The position numbers were made by a program, and so were the translations under genes. The notes under the pieces are model-generated. The model did no database searches. It saw only the letters and a program-made list of their open reading frames with translations, and was not told the DNA's origin. A stretch of DNA of 64,000 nt from Erysipelothrix amsterdamensis (GTDB taxonomy: Bacteria > Bacillota_I > Bacilli_A > Erysipelotrichales > Erysipelotrichaceae): assembly GCF_940143175.1 (NCBI RefSeq), contig NZ_OW659496.1, positions 1,178,001 through 1,242,000 on the forward strand, given 5' to 3'. Of this stretch, positions 1 through 8,727 are shown piece after piece. Every line of letters starts with the position of its first letter. Within the stretch, counting starts at the first letter, position 1.

Positions 1-29
1 AAAGCACAACAAGCAAAATAATAAAAAAT

Positions 30-49
30 ACGGTTTACACCGTTTTTTT
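30..49. terminator. Bidirectional terminator at end of thiN operon
   Basis: An ACGGT/ACCGT stem with a short loop is flanked by A and T runs on both sides, so it can stop transcription from the minus-strand operon and from any plus-strand gene entering from the left. Confidence 0.6.
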
Positions 50-51
50 TA

Positions 52-645
52 TTATGAATCGCATGCTTGAATAACGAGAACACTTGCTTCTTCGAGAATT
101 ATTTCCGCAGCATCACCAATCATTTCATTTGAAGTGAGGTAATCATCAAAAGGAAATATTTCTCGTCGGGTAAGAGGATATTTAAATCCGTTAAGAGAAA
201 TAAAACCTTGTGTTAGCACAATTACAGAAAAATACTTATAATTTAACTTATTCACGATATGGCTCCCTGAGTCATATCGTTTTATTTTGTTTAAATCATC
301 ATACAACTCAATTCTCGAGTCTTTAATCGCAGTCATAATATTTATGAACTCATGATCTTTACGACGCCCTAGACCACCGAGCACGCGAATTACATCGTAT
401 TCGTCACAGAGTGAATATGCATACTTAAAATCTGTTTCATCTTTAATGGGGTTTAACTTGTGTATATGCGAACAGTGCAATTCAATCTCCTTGAATTGCA
501 CTGCAGTTACAGAATCAAAATCGCCACAGGCTATATCCATCGATATTCCATCCCGAGCGCAAACAAATGCACCGTAGTCTACACCGATTACATCTCCAAT
601 TATCGCATCGTGATGCTCGCCTAAAACGATTGTGACGGTTTTCAT
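52..645 (-). CDS. thiN: Thiamine pyrophosphokinase
   Basis: Transfers pyrophosphate from ATP to thiamine to make thiamine diphosphate in the cytosol. The 197-residue length is near the usual size of about 210. The GDFDS motif is at residues 41-45, an acidic KDETDF stretch is at 68-73 and GGLGRRKDH is at 90-98, which matches the catalytic domain; the remaining C-terminal part fits the thiamine-binding domain. It overlaps rpe by 4 nt (ATGA type) and is the last gene of the run rsmB-phosphatase-kinase-rsgA-rpe-thiN. No TPP riboswitch is visible, as expected for an internal operon gene. A ThiT-like thiamine uptake component lies at 50.7-51.2 kb, so salvage of external thiamine is plausible (inference). 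Confidence 0.88.
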   Translation of the reverse strand: MKTVTIVLGEHHDAIIGDVIGVDYGAFVCARDGISMDIACGDFDSVTAVQFKEIELHCSHIHKLNPIKDETDFKYAYSLCDEYDVIRVLGGLGRRKDHEFINIMTAIKDSRIELYDDLNKIKRYDSGSHIVNKLNYKYFSVIVLTQGFISLNGFKYPLTRREIFPFDDYLTSNEMIGDAAEIILEEASVLVIQACDS

Positions 646-1292
646 AGTAACGATGAAACCGCCTTTTCAATGTCATCCCCAAATACATAACTTCCCGCAA
701 CTAAAATATCAGCTCCGGCCAATCGGGCTCTTGGTCCTGTTTCACCATTAATGCCACCATCCACAGAAATTAGATACTCATAATTATTAAGCTTACGCAT
801 CTCATCCAATTGCTTTATGCGATCAAGCATCTCTGGCATGAATGCTTGTCCACCAAAACCGGGCTCTACACTCATAACTAAAACCAAATCAACATGTTTT
901 AGGTAAGGAACAATTTTATCGAGGTCCGTACCCGGTCTCAACGTAATTCCTGCTTTAATTCCTTTTTTCTTTAAACGTTTAACTGCTTCAATACCTTGTG
1001 TTGGATCACCATAACATTCTGTATGAAAGGTAATTGCATCAGCACCATTCTCAATAAACATATCAAAATATTTTTCAGGATTAACAATCATAAGATGTAC
1101 ATCCATTAATAAATCAGACACTTGACCAATTTGTTTCATAATAGATGGTCCAAAGCTAATGTTATCTACAAAAACCCCATCCATAACATCATAGTGCAAC
1201 CATGTTGCCCCTGCTACTTCAACACGTTTTAATTGTGTTTTCATATCTTTAAAATCCAAGGATAATAAAGATGGTGATACGATTTTACTCAT
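642..1292 (-). CDS. rpe: Ribulose-phosphate 3-epimerase
   Basis: Interconverts ribulose 5-phosphate and xylulose 5-phosphate in the pentose phosphate pathway. The 216-residue TIM-barrel protein has the family's SLLSLDF start, metal and catalytic residues in HYDVMDG (H33, D35), DVHLM (H66) and a late VDGGI phosphate loop. It overlaps rsgA by 4 nt upstream and thiN by 4 nt downstream, so the three are translationally coupled. The order rsgA-rpe-thiN is common in Firmicutes (family knowledge). Confidence 0.95.
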   Translation of the reverse strand: MSKIVSPSLLSLDFKDMKTQLKRVEVAGATWLHYDVMDGVFVDNISFGPSIMKQIGQVSDLLMDVHLMIVNPEKYFDMFIENGADAITFHTECYGDPTQGIEAVKRLKKKGIKAGITLRPGTDLDKIVPYLKHVDLVLVMSVEPGFGGQAFMPEMLDRIKQLDEMRKLNNYEYLISVDGGINGETGPRARLAGADILVAGSYVFGDDIEKAVSSLL

Positions 1293-2143
1293 CGTGACTC
1301 CTCCTTAATTAATGTTAAGCAATCAAGATAATCTTGATGACGTTGTTTTGAGATTTCGCCGCTCTCTACTTTTTCTTTAATTATGCACCCTGGCTCCTGA
1401 ATGTGCATGCAATCTCGATACTTACAATTTCCGATAAACGGTACAAAATCAGGAATGGATTGTGATAATTCAACCGGATCAACAGAACTAAAATCTAGAG
1501 AAGAAAATCCCGGTGTATCAGCAATCCATCCGCCACATAGTGGATAGATTTGATTATGACGTGTCGTATGTCGTCCACGGCCCAACGCTTTAGAAATTTC
1601 TTGGGTATTAAGTTCCAAATCATGACTGATTCGATTTAAGATACTTGATTTCCCGACACCACTTTGTCCTGCCAGAACAGATATTTTATTTGCCATAACA
1701 GATTCAAGCGCATCCGTTGCGATATCGTTCCCGCTCATGATAACCGTATATCCAAATTGTTCATATTCATCAAGAATACTTTGTTTCAAGTCTGAATCTG
1801 CCAAATCCCCTTTTGAAACTATAATTATTGGATTAATATTTTGAAGTGATACAAGGAAAATGAGTCGGTTCACAAGCGTAAAGGAAAAATCAGGTTCTTT
1901 TGCAGACATCACAATAAGTGCTTGATCGACATTGGCTACAAGCGGACGAATTAATTGATTTCGACGAGGCAAAACTTGTTGGATCACCCATTTCCCATCT
2001 AATTCTTCTATATGAACATGATCACCAACAATTGGTTTATCTCCAAGTCTTAATTTTCCCATTGCGGTCGCTATAATGAATTCACCCTCAAAATAAACCG
2101 AATATCGATTCGATACAATGCGTGTTATTACTGCTTCTCTCAT
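1289..2143 (-). CDS. rsgA: Ribosome small subunit GTPase RsgA
   Basis: Circularly permuted GTPase that checks late 30S subunit maturation. The 284-residue protein shows an N-terminal OB-fold segment, a G4-like SKGD, then the P-loop GQSGVGKSS, a DTPGF G3 motif, and a C-terminal zinc site built from CKYRDCMH and a following Cys. The order G4-G1-G3 is diagnostic of the permuted family. The start codon overlaps the last base of the upstream kinase gene, which suggests coupled translation. RsgA is a known substrate of PrkC-type kinases in Bacillus, in line with the neighbouring kinase gene (established knowledge, not shown here). Confidence 0.95.
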   Translation of the reverse strand: MREAVITRIVSNRYSVYFEGEFIIATAMGKLRLGDKPIVGDHVHIEELDGKWVIQQVLPRRNQLIRPLVANVDQALIVMSAKEPDFSFTLVNRLIFLVSLQNINPIIIVSKGDLADSDLKQSILDEYEQFGYTVIMSGNDIATDALESVMANKISVLAGQSGVGKSSILNRISHDLELNTQEISKALGRGRHTTRHNQIYPLCGGWIADTPGFSSLDFSSVDPVELSQSIPDFVPFIGNCKYRDCMHIQEPGCIIKEKVESGEISKQRHQDYLDCLTLIKEESR

Positions 2144-3894
2144 TATGCCTCCCTGTCGTTATTACCATCTGGCTTATCTTCACGTTCAGATGGTTTTTCT
2201 TCTTTTTCGTCCTCTTCCTCTTTTGGACGACTGCTTTCACTATAGTAATAAAGTGTCACAGAATTCCCGGAATTTTGGATATAATAGCTTCCTGGCATCG
2301 GATTTGACCGAATTACAGTACCATAACTTAAGCCGTTCAACTCAGAAATGCTTAAATTTTGAGTTGGAAGTTCTGAGGTTGTTACCTCAACACCCAAGCC
2401 TTCTAATTGTGCTTTCGCATCCGCAATGGATTTACCAATTAAATCGCCCGGTAAAACAAGTTCTTTATCTGAACTTACGACTAAAACAATATCATAACGT
2501 TGTTCAGGTTTAATTTTATCTCCAGGCATCAAGCCTTCTTGTCGAATTATATGACCTGTCGGTACGGATGATGAATACTCCGAAGTTGTTTTAATATTAA
2601 TATTTTTATCCGACAAAATCGCTTTCACATCATTAACCGATTTCCCCGTGAAATCCTCCACAGTGTAAATTTTACCCTGAGAAACAATCAGTTTAATTTG
2701 ATCACCTTTAAGTACCTTCGTACCCTTCTCGGGTTTCGTTCCAATTAACTTTCCATCTTCATATTTATCAGAAATTTCGTATAAGTAGGATGGAGCGTAA
2801 TTGAGCCCTAAATTTGCAAGGTGCTCCTTGGCCTCTGAAACAGAAAGACCCGCTAAATCTGGAATTTCTATATCACTTGGCTTTTTAGGAGCAAATATCA
2901 TCCAAATACTAAAGATAACAATTACAACTGCCAGTAAACTTGCACCAACAATCATTTTTCTTTTCTTTTTGGGTTTTTGTTGATTTGGAAGTGTTTCAGT
3001 TACACCATTTAACTTTTCGATTAACTTGGTACCGTCATCACTTTCCATCGTCGCTTCCCACAAGGGCTCATCAGCACGTGACTCCAAAAGACATGTGTCT
3101 AAATCTTCAACGAATTCCTTCATATTTGCATATCGGTGTGTTCGGTTTTTATGTGTTGCTCGCGCGATGATATTCGCAATTGAATTTGGCAGTGTTGGAT
3201 TAAATTTCATCACTGAAGGAAATGGTTCTCTCATGTGCTTCATTGCAATCTCAACGGGTGTCTCACCACGATAAGGCACATCACCTGTCAATAATTCATA
3301 AAAAACAACTCCCAGTGAATAGACATCCGATTGTTCTCCAGCACCTTCGCCTCGAGAACACTCCGGTGCCATATAATGTACAGACCCAAGTACTGAGTCT
3401 GATTTTGTTAATTGGATTGCATCGCCCGCAAGCGCAATACCAAAATCAGTTATTTTAACTGTTCCGTCATCTTTAACAAGAATATTTTGAGGTTTAATAT
3501 CACGATGAATAACATGAGCTGCATGAGCATGCTGTAATGCTGAAGCAAGTTGTTGCATGATTGCTACTGACTCATATTTATCCAAAGCACCACGACGATG
3601 AACAAGTTGTTTCAGAGTCGTACCACGAATCATTTCCATTACAATGTAGTGTTGCCCCTCATCTTCACCGACATCATAAACCTCTACAATACTTTGATGA
3701 TTTAATCCTGAAGCTGCATTGGCTTCACGTTGAAATCTCAACAGCGCAACCGGATCATGAGATAAATCTCCTCTTAAAACTTTAAGGGCTACCTCCCGAT
3801 TTAAAACAGTATCCAATGCTAAGTAGACATCCGCCATCCCTCCGGTACCAATCTTCTTAACTATTCGATAACGTTCTCCAATAATACTATTCAT
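2143..3894 (-). CDS. prkC: PASTA-domain Ser/Thr protein kinase
   Basis: Membrane Ser/Thr kinase that senses muropeptide or lipid II outside the cell and signals inside. I place the start at 3894 (MNSIIGERYR): it puts the ATP loop GTGGMADVY at residues 16-24, leaves the usual short lead and overlaps the phosphatase gene by only 8 nt, whereas the longest frame (from 3939) would overlap it by 53 nt. Catalytic Lys is K38; HRDIKPQN and DFGIA follow. A basic stretch and one membrane helix lie near residues 310-335, then three clear PASTA repeats and a serine-rich region that may be a fourth, then a highly charged E/K/D tail of about 30 residues. The paired phosphatase is directly upstream. Confidence 0.94.
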   Translation of the reverse strand: MNSIIGERYRIVKKIGTGGMADVYLALDTVLNREVALKVLRGDLSHDPVALLRFQREANAASGLNHQSIVEVYDVGEDEGQHYIVMEMIRGTTLKQLVHRRGALDKYESVAIMQQLASALQHAHAAHVIHRDIKPQNILVKDDGTVKITDFGIALAGDAIQLTKSDSVLGSVHYMAPECSRGEGAGEQSDVYSLGVVFYELLTGDVPYRGETPVEIAMKHMREPFPSVMKFNPTLPNSIANIIARATHKNRTHRYANMKEFVEDLDTCLLESRADEPLWEATMESDDGTKLIEKLNGVTETLPNQQKPKKKRKMIVGASLLAVVIVIFSIWMIFAPKKPSDIEIPDLAGLSVSEAKEHLANLGLNYAPSYLYEISDKYEDGKLIGTKPEKGTKVLKGDQIKLIVSQGKIYTVEDFTGKSVNDVKAILSDKNINIKTTSEYSSSVPTGHIIRQEGLMPGDKIKPEQRYDIVLVVSSDKELVLPGDLIGKSIADAKAQLEGLGVEVTTSELPTQNLSISELNGLSYGTVIRSNPMPGSYYIQNSGNSVTLYYYSESSRPKEEEDEKEEKPSEREDKPDGNNDREA

Positions 3895-4618
3895 GGCGAT
3901 CTGCCTCGAGGAGGATAATTGAGATATTATCGTATCCACCTGCCTTATATGCCATTTCCATTAAATGATTACGCTGAGCAAGTAAACCATTAATCTTAAA
4001 CGTCGACTCAATTTGATCTTGAGGAACATATCCATGAAGACCATCTGAGCAGAGCAAAAGATAATCCCACTTTGGTGTAATCGTTACAACCTCAAAATCA
4101 ACATTCTCGTCAATTCCAACGGCATTCATTAAAATATTTCGTTTAGGATGGTTATAAATTTCTTCTTTTGATATTTCATTACGCTTATACATCTCATAAG
4201 CATACGTTTGATCATGACTCAGGCAGCTTAATTGATTTTCTTTCACACTATAGATTCTGCTATCTCCAATATTAAATCCGATAACATCCTCACCTAAGAC
4301 GACCACAGCAACAAGAGTCGTTCCCATGCCCGAATACTCACGTACAACTAAAGACTCATGATAAGTAGCACGATTAATGGAAGTAATTGCTTTGTCAAAC
4401 CACGCGCGAATATCCTTCAGATTTGAAAATTCACGTTTATCAATAAAAGATTCACGAAGTAGTTTCACAACCATTTGACTCGCAACAGATCCTGCATTCG
4501 CGCCCCCAATACCATCACATACAACAGCTAAAAGTGCATTGTCATTTTCAACTACAGCAACATAGTCTTGATTTTCTTTACGGATTAATCCGATTTCACT
4601 GATACTTGTATACTTCAC
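3887..4618 (-). CDS. prpC: PP2C-family Ser/Thr phosphatase
   Basis: Metal-dependent phosphatase that reverses phosphorylation by the adjacent PASTA kinase. The 243 residues contain the PP2C signatures in order: IGLIRKENQD, VCDGIGGA, LLCSDGLHGYV and YDNISIILL, which supply the metal-binding aspartates. It has no membrane segment and should be cytosolic. Its stop overlaps the kinase start by 8 nt, the classic phosphatase-kinase pair of Firmicutes. Confidence 0.94.
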   Translation of the reverse strand: MKYTSISEIGLIRKENQDYVAVVENDNALLAVVCDGIGGANAGSVASQMVVKLLRESFIDKREFSNLKDIRAWFDKAITSINRATYHESLVVREYSGMGTTLVAVVVLGEDVIGFNIGDSRIYSVKENQLSCLSHDQTYAYEMYKRNEISKEEIYNHPKRNILMNAVGIDENVDFEVVTITPKWDYLLLCSDGLHGYVPQDQIESTFKINGLLAQRNHLMEMAYKAGGYDNISIILLEADRHE

Positions 4619-4649
4619 GCGAAAACCTCACTTATTCTATCTATTTATA

Positions 4650-5864
4650 TTAACATGTTCTCTTTAATTTAGCGATATAAAACCCATCACCCTTTGTCTC
4701 AACAGGATTAAGCGTAATTTCTTTAATAAGTTCGAAATTTGAATGATGTTCCAAAAATGCTTGGACCTGTTTCTCATTTTCTTTTCGATTTAAGGTACAG
4801 GTAGAATATACCAAAATTCCATCTTTTTTAACAAACTTTGATGTATGGATAAGCATTTCTTGTTGGATCTTAACAAGTTCATCTAAATCTTGAGGGAAAA
4901 TATGATAACGCAAATCATGCTTATGGGATAGGACACCCAGTCCAGAGCATGGTGCATCCACGAGAATTCGATCATATTCTTGATCTGTTTGAAACTGAAG
5001 GACATCACTTGTAATGATATTCGCGTTTAGTACATTACAACGTTCTAAAAGCGCTCTTGTAGCTTCTGCACGTGATTCATGAAGTTCTACACCCGTTATA
5101 GTTCCAGTATTTTCAAGATAATTTGCAATTTGCACTGTTTTAGTACCCGGCCCACAGCAACAATCAAGTACGGATAATGATGGCTCTAAATCCATCCAAC
5201 GTACGACTTCTTGACTGTTGATATCTTGCACAAGAACATAGCCTTCTTGTAAATATTTACTTTTGAAAAGTGACGGCTTAGCAAGGTGTTTATCGTCATC
5301 ATCAAGTATGAAATCTGATAAATCATCAGTTGTTGGTTTTAAAGCATTAAAACGTACATAGGTCGGTTTAATATCTTGACAATATTGCGCATAAGCTATC
5401 GAAAAGGATTCACTGTACTGCTTCGATAAGAGTTTCATAATCCAGAGTGGCATACTATATTGAATTGATGCCACTTCAAGATCGCTCCCGCTGATTTCAC
5501 GTTCATTCCGTTCTATCACTTTTTTCAATACCGCATTCACAACACCTGAATAGCGATGCTTACCAATTGCTTTACATAAATCAACCGTTTCACTTACCAA
5601 AGCATAGTCTGGAATTTTGTCCATTTTAAAATATTGTGCACATCCCATTTTAATAACGAGTCGTACTTCTTTCGGTAACTTTTTATCTACTAAATCTTCA
5701 TATTGATAATCTAAAAATAAACTATTCTGTAATGTAGCGTAAACAAAAGCACTCACAAACGCTTGATCCTGAGCGGGCAAATCCAACTCTTTGAGTACTA
5801 AGTGCGCATGGCGTCCTTTGAAATAAACTTCACTCAGTACTTTATAACTCTCTAATCTTCTCAT
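4650..5864 (-). CDS. rsmB: 16S rRNA m5C967 methyltransferase RsmB
   Basis: Methylates cytosine 967 (E. coli numbering) of 16S rRNA using SAM. The 404 residues hold an N-terminal NusB-like RNA-binding domain and a Rossmann methyltransferase domain with DCCCGPGTKT as SAM loop and the two Cys motifs DAPCSGLG and YSTCTLNRKENE, the general base and nucleophile regions. It begins one base after the priA stop. In many Firmicutes def and fmt sit between priA and rsmB; they are absent here. Confidence 0.94.
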   Translation of the reverse strand: MRRLESYKVLSEVYFKGRHAHLVLKELDLPAQDQAFVSAFVYATLQNSLFLDYQYEDLVDKKLPKEVRLVIKMGCAQYFKMDKIPDYALVSETVDLCKAIGKHRYSGVVNAVLKKVIERNEREISGSDLEVASIQYSMPLWIMKLLSKQYSESFSIAYAQYCQDIKPTYVRFNALKPTTDDLSDFILDDDDKHLAKPSLFKSKYLQEGYVLVQDINSQEVVRWMDLEPSLSVLDCCCGPGTKTVQIANYLENTGTITGVELHESRAEATRALLERCNVLNANIITSDVLQFQTDQEYDRILVDAPCSGLGVLSHKHDLRYHIFPQDLDELVKIQQEMLIHTSKFVKKDGILVYSTCTLNRKENEKQVQAFLEHHSNFELIKEITLNPVETKGDGFYIAKLKRTC

Positions 5865-5865
5865 A

Positions 5866-8016
5866 TTATTCTAATGTTATGGGATTAACGTCCACAACAA
5901 CTCCTGTTCCGTTAATTTTGCGATATAACTGTAATGCTTGATTACAGATGTTAATCATTGATTCTAAGTTCTTACCTTTTAAGATAATTCGGGTTCGATG
6001 TTTTCGTTGAAGTTTTCTCAGTTCGGTAGGACCTAAGATTTGAAAGTCTTGATCATTCAGTAACTTTTGAAAATCTTCTGCTGCTTGCCATGATTTCAAC
6101 GCATCTTCATCTAAGAAGACCAGAGAAATCAAGTAATTATAAGGCGGATATCCTGCTATTTTTCGATATTCCATTTCTTGTTTGAAGAAGTGCTTATATT
6201 TTTGATTCACTGCACAAACAATTGCGTAATGATCCGGATTACTTGTTTGAATGATAACCTCTCCCGGATATTGTCCTCGTCCACTGCGACCTGCGGCTTG
6301 TAAGATCATATTAAAGGTTAACTCAACCGAACGATAATCAGAATATGCAAGGGTTGCATCTGCATTCACAATTCCTACTAACGTTACATTTTCCACATCT
6401 AATCCTTTCGCAATCATCTGCGTTCCAACAAGAATGTCAGATTGATGATTAATAAAACCGTTTAAGATACGTTGATGTGCATTTTTCTTTGATGTGGTAT
6501 CGGCATCCATTCTCGCAATACGTGCTTGGGGAAAGAGCCCTTCGAGCTCTTCGACTAAGCGCTGTGTACCAACACCACTTCCGATTATTTTAGGTGGTTT
6601 ACCATCTACAAGTGGTAATTGGTGATAACTTTCTCCGCACATGTGACAACGAATCGTTTGATCATCTTTATGGTAGTTTAAAGCGACATCACAATGCTCA
6701 CAGAGTAATACCTCATTAGTGATCGCATTTTTTAAAAGTGTATTGTACCCTCTTCGATTAAGAAGTAAAATCACTTGTTCACCCAGACTTAGACGTTTTT
6801 GAATCCCTGATAAAAGCGTTTCGGTTAAGTATGGAGACTGCTTTTCATAAAGTGCTGTACGTGTATCGACAAGCGTAACGGTTGGAAATCTATGATTAAT
6901 CCGATCATTGAGTTCTAAGAGTTGATAATTACCCTTGAGTGCTCGTGCATAACTTTCTAATGCTGGTGATGCACTCCCCAAAACCAATGGACAGTTATGA
7001 AATTGACTGCGCTTTATTGCGATGTCACGCGTATGATACATGGGCACTTGATCTTGCTTATAACTCGAATCGTGTTCTTCATCCATGACAATTAACCCTA
7101 AGTGTTCAAAGGGCATAAAAATTGAAGATCGTGTACCAATCACAATTTTGACTTGCTGTTTTTGAACTCTAACGTATTGTTCATATTTTTCTTGATCGTT
7201 TAAAGCAGAATGATAGATTGCGACATCCTCCCCAAACCGTTCAGAAACCCTTTGAATCATTTGCGGTGTTAACGAAATTTCTGGAACCATAATCAGTACT
7301 TGTTTTTGTTCCTTTAACACTTGTGCCGCTGCATTTAAGTATATTTCCGTCTTACCACTTCCAGTAACACCATGGAGTAGGTAAGTACTCGCCACACCAA
7401 ATTCAATTTTATTGAGTGCGTCTATTTGATCTGGAGTTAAAGTAGGTTTTAGATAGTCTGCATTTATGGATTGCTCTTGATACGTAACTTCACGTTCAAA
7501 TTCCTCTACAAAACCCTTTTCGATGAGTTTTCGATAATCTGAATAATAGTGTCGTGCTGCTTTAAGCGAGAGAGGCGTGTTTTCATCCAGATATTTCAAG
7601 AAAGCACATTGTTTTGGGGTCAAGTCAGACCCTATCAACTGGCCTGTTAATTTTAAAACCCGTTCCGTTTTAATCGTTCCCGCAGAACTTTTAGGTTTTA
7701 GTTTATTCGGTAGAATGGTCTGCAAACAACGAATCATCGGTGTCATATACGCATAACTCATCCACAATGCTAGATCATCTAACTCTTGATTTAAAATTGG
7801 CACTTCATCCAACACAGAATCAATTGGTGCTACGTTATAACTCGTTTCATAGGGGTCCTTTACGGAATGAACAAAGGCAACCATTAGACGATTACGCACT
7901 CGTACCATGACCCTCACTCCTGGTGAAACATTAAAACCATTATCGGAATATGTAAGTGTTTGATTATTTAAAAAACTCTCTTCTATATATACTTCTAAAT
8001 ATTTCAATGATTTCAC
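5866..8016 (-). CDS. priA: Primosomal replication restart helicase PriA
   Basis: 3'-5' DNA helicase that reloads the replisome at stalled forks. At 716 residues it is slightly shorter than usual. Visible are an N-terminal 3'BD segment, Walker A GVTGSGKTE, a DEEH Walker B, and helicase motifs through the QAAGRSGRG arginine region. The zinc region keeps only the inner CEHC and CHMC pairs: the outer CxxC pairs that normally precede and follow are replaced by NAIT and LPLVDG-type sequence. Thus one of two zinc sites appears lost. It lies between gmk and rsmB, with 23 bp to gmk. Confidence 0.95.
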   Translation of the reverse strand: MKSLKYLEVYIEESFLNNQTLTYSDNGFNVSPGVRVMVRVRNRLMVAFVHSVKDPYETSYNVAPIDSVLDEVPILNQELDDLALWMSYAYMTPMIRCLQTILPNKLKPKSSAGTIKTERVLKLTGQLIGSDLTPKQCAFLKYLDENTPLSLKAARHYYSDYRKLIEKGFVEEFEREVTYQEQSINADYLKPTLTPDQIDALNKIEFGVASTYLLHGVTGSGKTEIYLNAAAQVLKEQKQVLIMVPEISLTPQMIQRVSERFGEDVAIYHSALNDQEKYEQYVRVQKQQVKIVIGTRSSIFMPFEHLGLIVMDEEHDSSYKQDQVPMYHTRDIAIKRSQFHNCPLVLGSASPALESYARALKGNYQLLELNDRINHRFPTVTLVDTRTALYEKQSPYLTETLLSGIQKRLSLGEQVILLLNRRGYNTLLKNAITNEVLLCEHCDVALNYHKDDQTIRCHMCGESYHQLPLVDGKPPKIIGSGVGTQRLVEELEGLFPQARIARMDADTTSKKNAHQRILNGFINHQSDILVGTQMIAKGLDVENVTLVGIVNADATLAYSDYRSVELTFNMILQAAGRSGRGQYPGEVIIQTSNPDHYAIVCAVNQKYKHFFKQEMEYRKIAGYPPYNYLISLVFLDEDALKSWQAAEDFQKLLNDQDFQILGPTELRKLQRKHRTRIILKGKNLESMINICNQALQLYRKINGTGVVVDVNPITLE

Positions 8017-8039
8017 CTCCCATAGACTGAAAACAACTC

Positions 8040-8612
8040 TTATAGAGTTGTTTCGATGTTTCTTTTAATAATTAAAGCAACAGAGTCTGCAGCTTTTTGC
8101 GGATCTTCATTACAAATAACATAACGGTAATGATTCATTAATTCCATTTCCTTAGCTGCTTTTTCAAGACGTTCGTTAATTACATCTTGAGATTCCGTCT
8201 GTCTTCCTTCAATACGACGCTTGAGTTCTTCCATACTTGGTGGTACTAAAAAAATACTGAGTGAATCAGGAACGCGATCAATAACTTGGAGCGCACCTTG
8301 AACCTCAATCTCAAGCAATACATTTTTACCTAAATCTCTCAAACGATCAACTTCCGCTAACAACGTCCCATAATGATTCCCAACAAACTCAGCATGCTCG
8401 AGTAATTCATTATTCTCAAGTGCTTCATTAAAACGTTCCTGAGTAACAAAATAGTAGTCTTGTCCATCGACTTCGCCATTTCTTGGTTTGCGTGTTGTCA
8501 TCGAAATAGAAAATGCTAAGTTCAACTCTTCACGATCAAAAAACAACTTACGAACTGTTCCTTTTCCTACCCCACTAGGACCTGAAAAAATAATTAATAA
8601 TCCTCGTCTCAT
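8040..8612 (-). CDS. gmk: Guanylate kinase
   Basis: Phosphorylates GMP to GDP with ATP. The P-loop FSGPSGVGKGT near the N-terminus and the TTRKPRNGEVDGQDY GMP-binding segment identify it; 190 residues is typical. I choose the ATG at 8612 (MRRGLL) over the ATG three codons earlier because AAAGGG abuts the earlier ATG but lies about 9 nt from the later one. It is the first gene of the minus-strand run leading to priA. rpoZ and coaBC, which often follow gmk, are not present. Confidence 0.95.
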   Translation of the reverse strand: MRRGLLIIFSGPSGVGKGTVRKLFFDREELNLAFSISMTTRKPRNGEVDGQDYYFVTQERFNEALENNELLEHAEFVGNHYGTLLAEVDRLRDLGKNVLLEIEVQGALQVIDRVPDSLSIFLVPPSMEELKRRIEGRQTESQDVINERLEKAAKEMELMNHYRYVICNEDPQKAADSVALIIKRNIETTL

Positions 8613-8641
8613 AAACACCATCCCTTTTAATAATTTTACTT

Positions 8642-8650
8642 ATTATACCA
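8642..8650 (-). promoter_or_regulatory. Extended -10 promoter for gmk
   Basis: On the minus strand the sequence TGGTATAAT lies about 30-40 bp upstream of gmk, a full extended -10 element. No convincing -35 box is seen at 17 bp. Confidence 0.5.
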
Positions 8651-8727
8651 TAACAAGTCAAACAATTTTATAATCCGTGTAGACTTAATGTTATAATATT
8701 AAATATTAGTATTGAGAGGTAGATTAT

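Noticed and set aside
1..21. Possible end of a plus-strand gene (reads KAQQAK then stop)
   Set aside because: Only six codons are visible; a convergent ribosomal protein gene would fit but cannot be supported.
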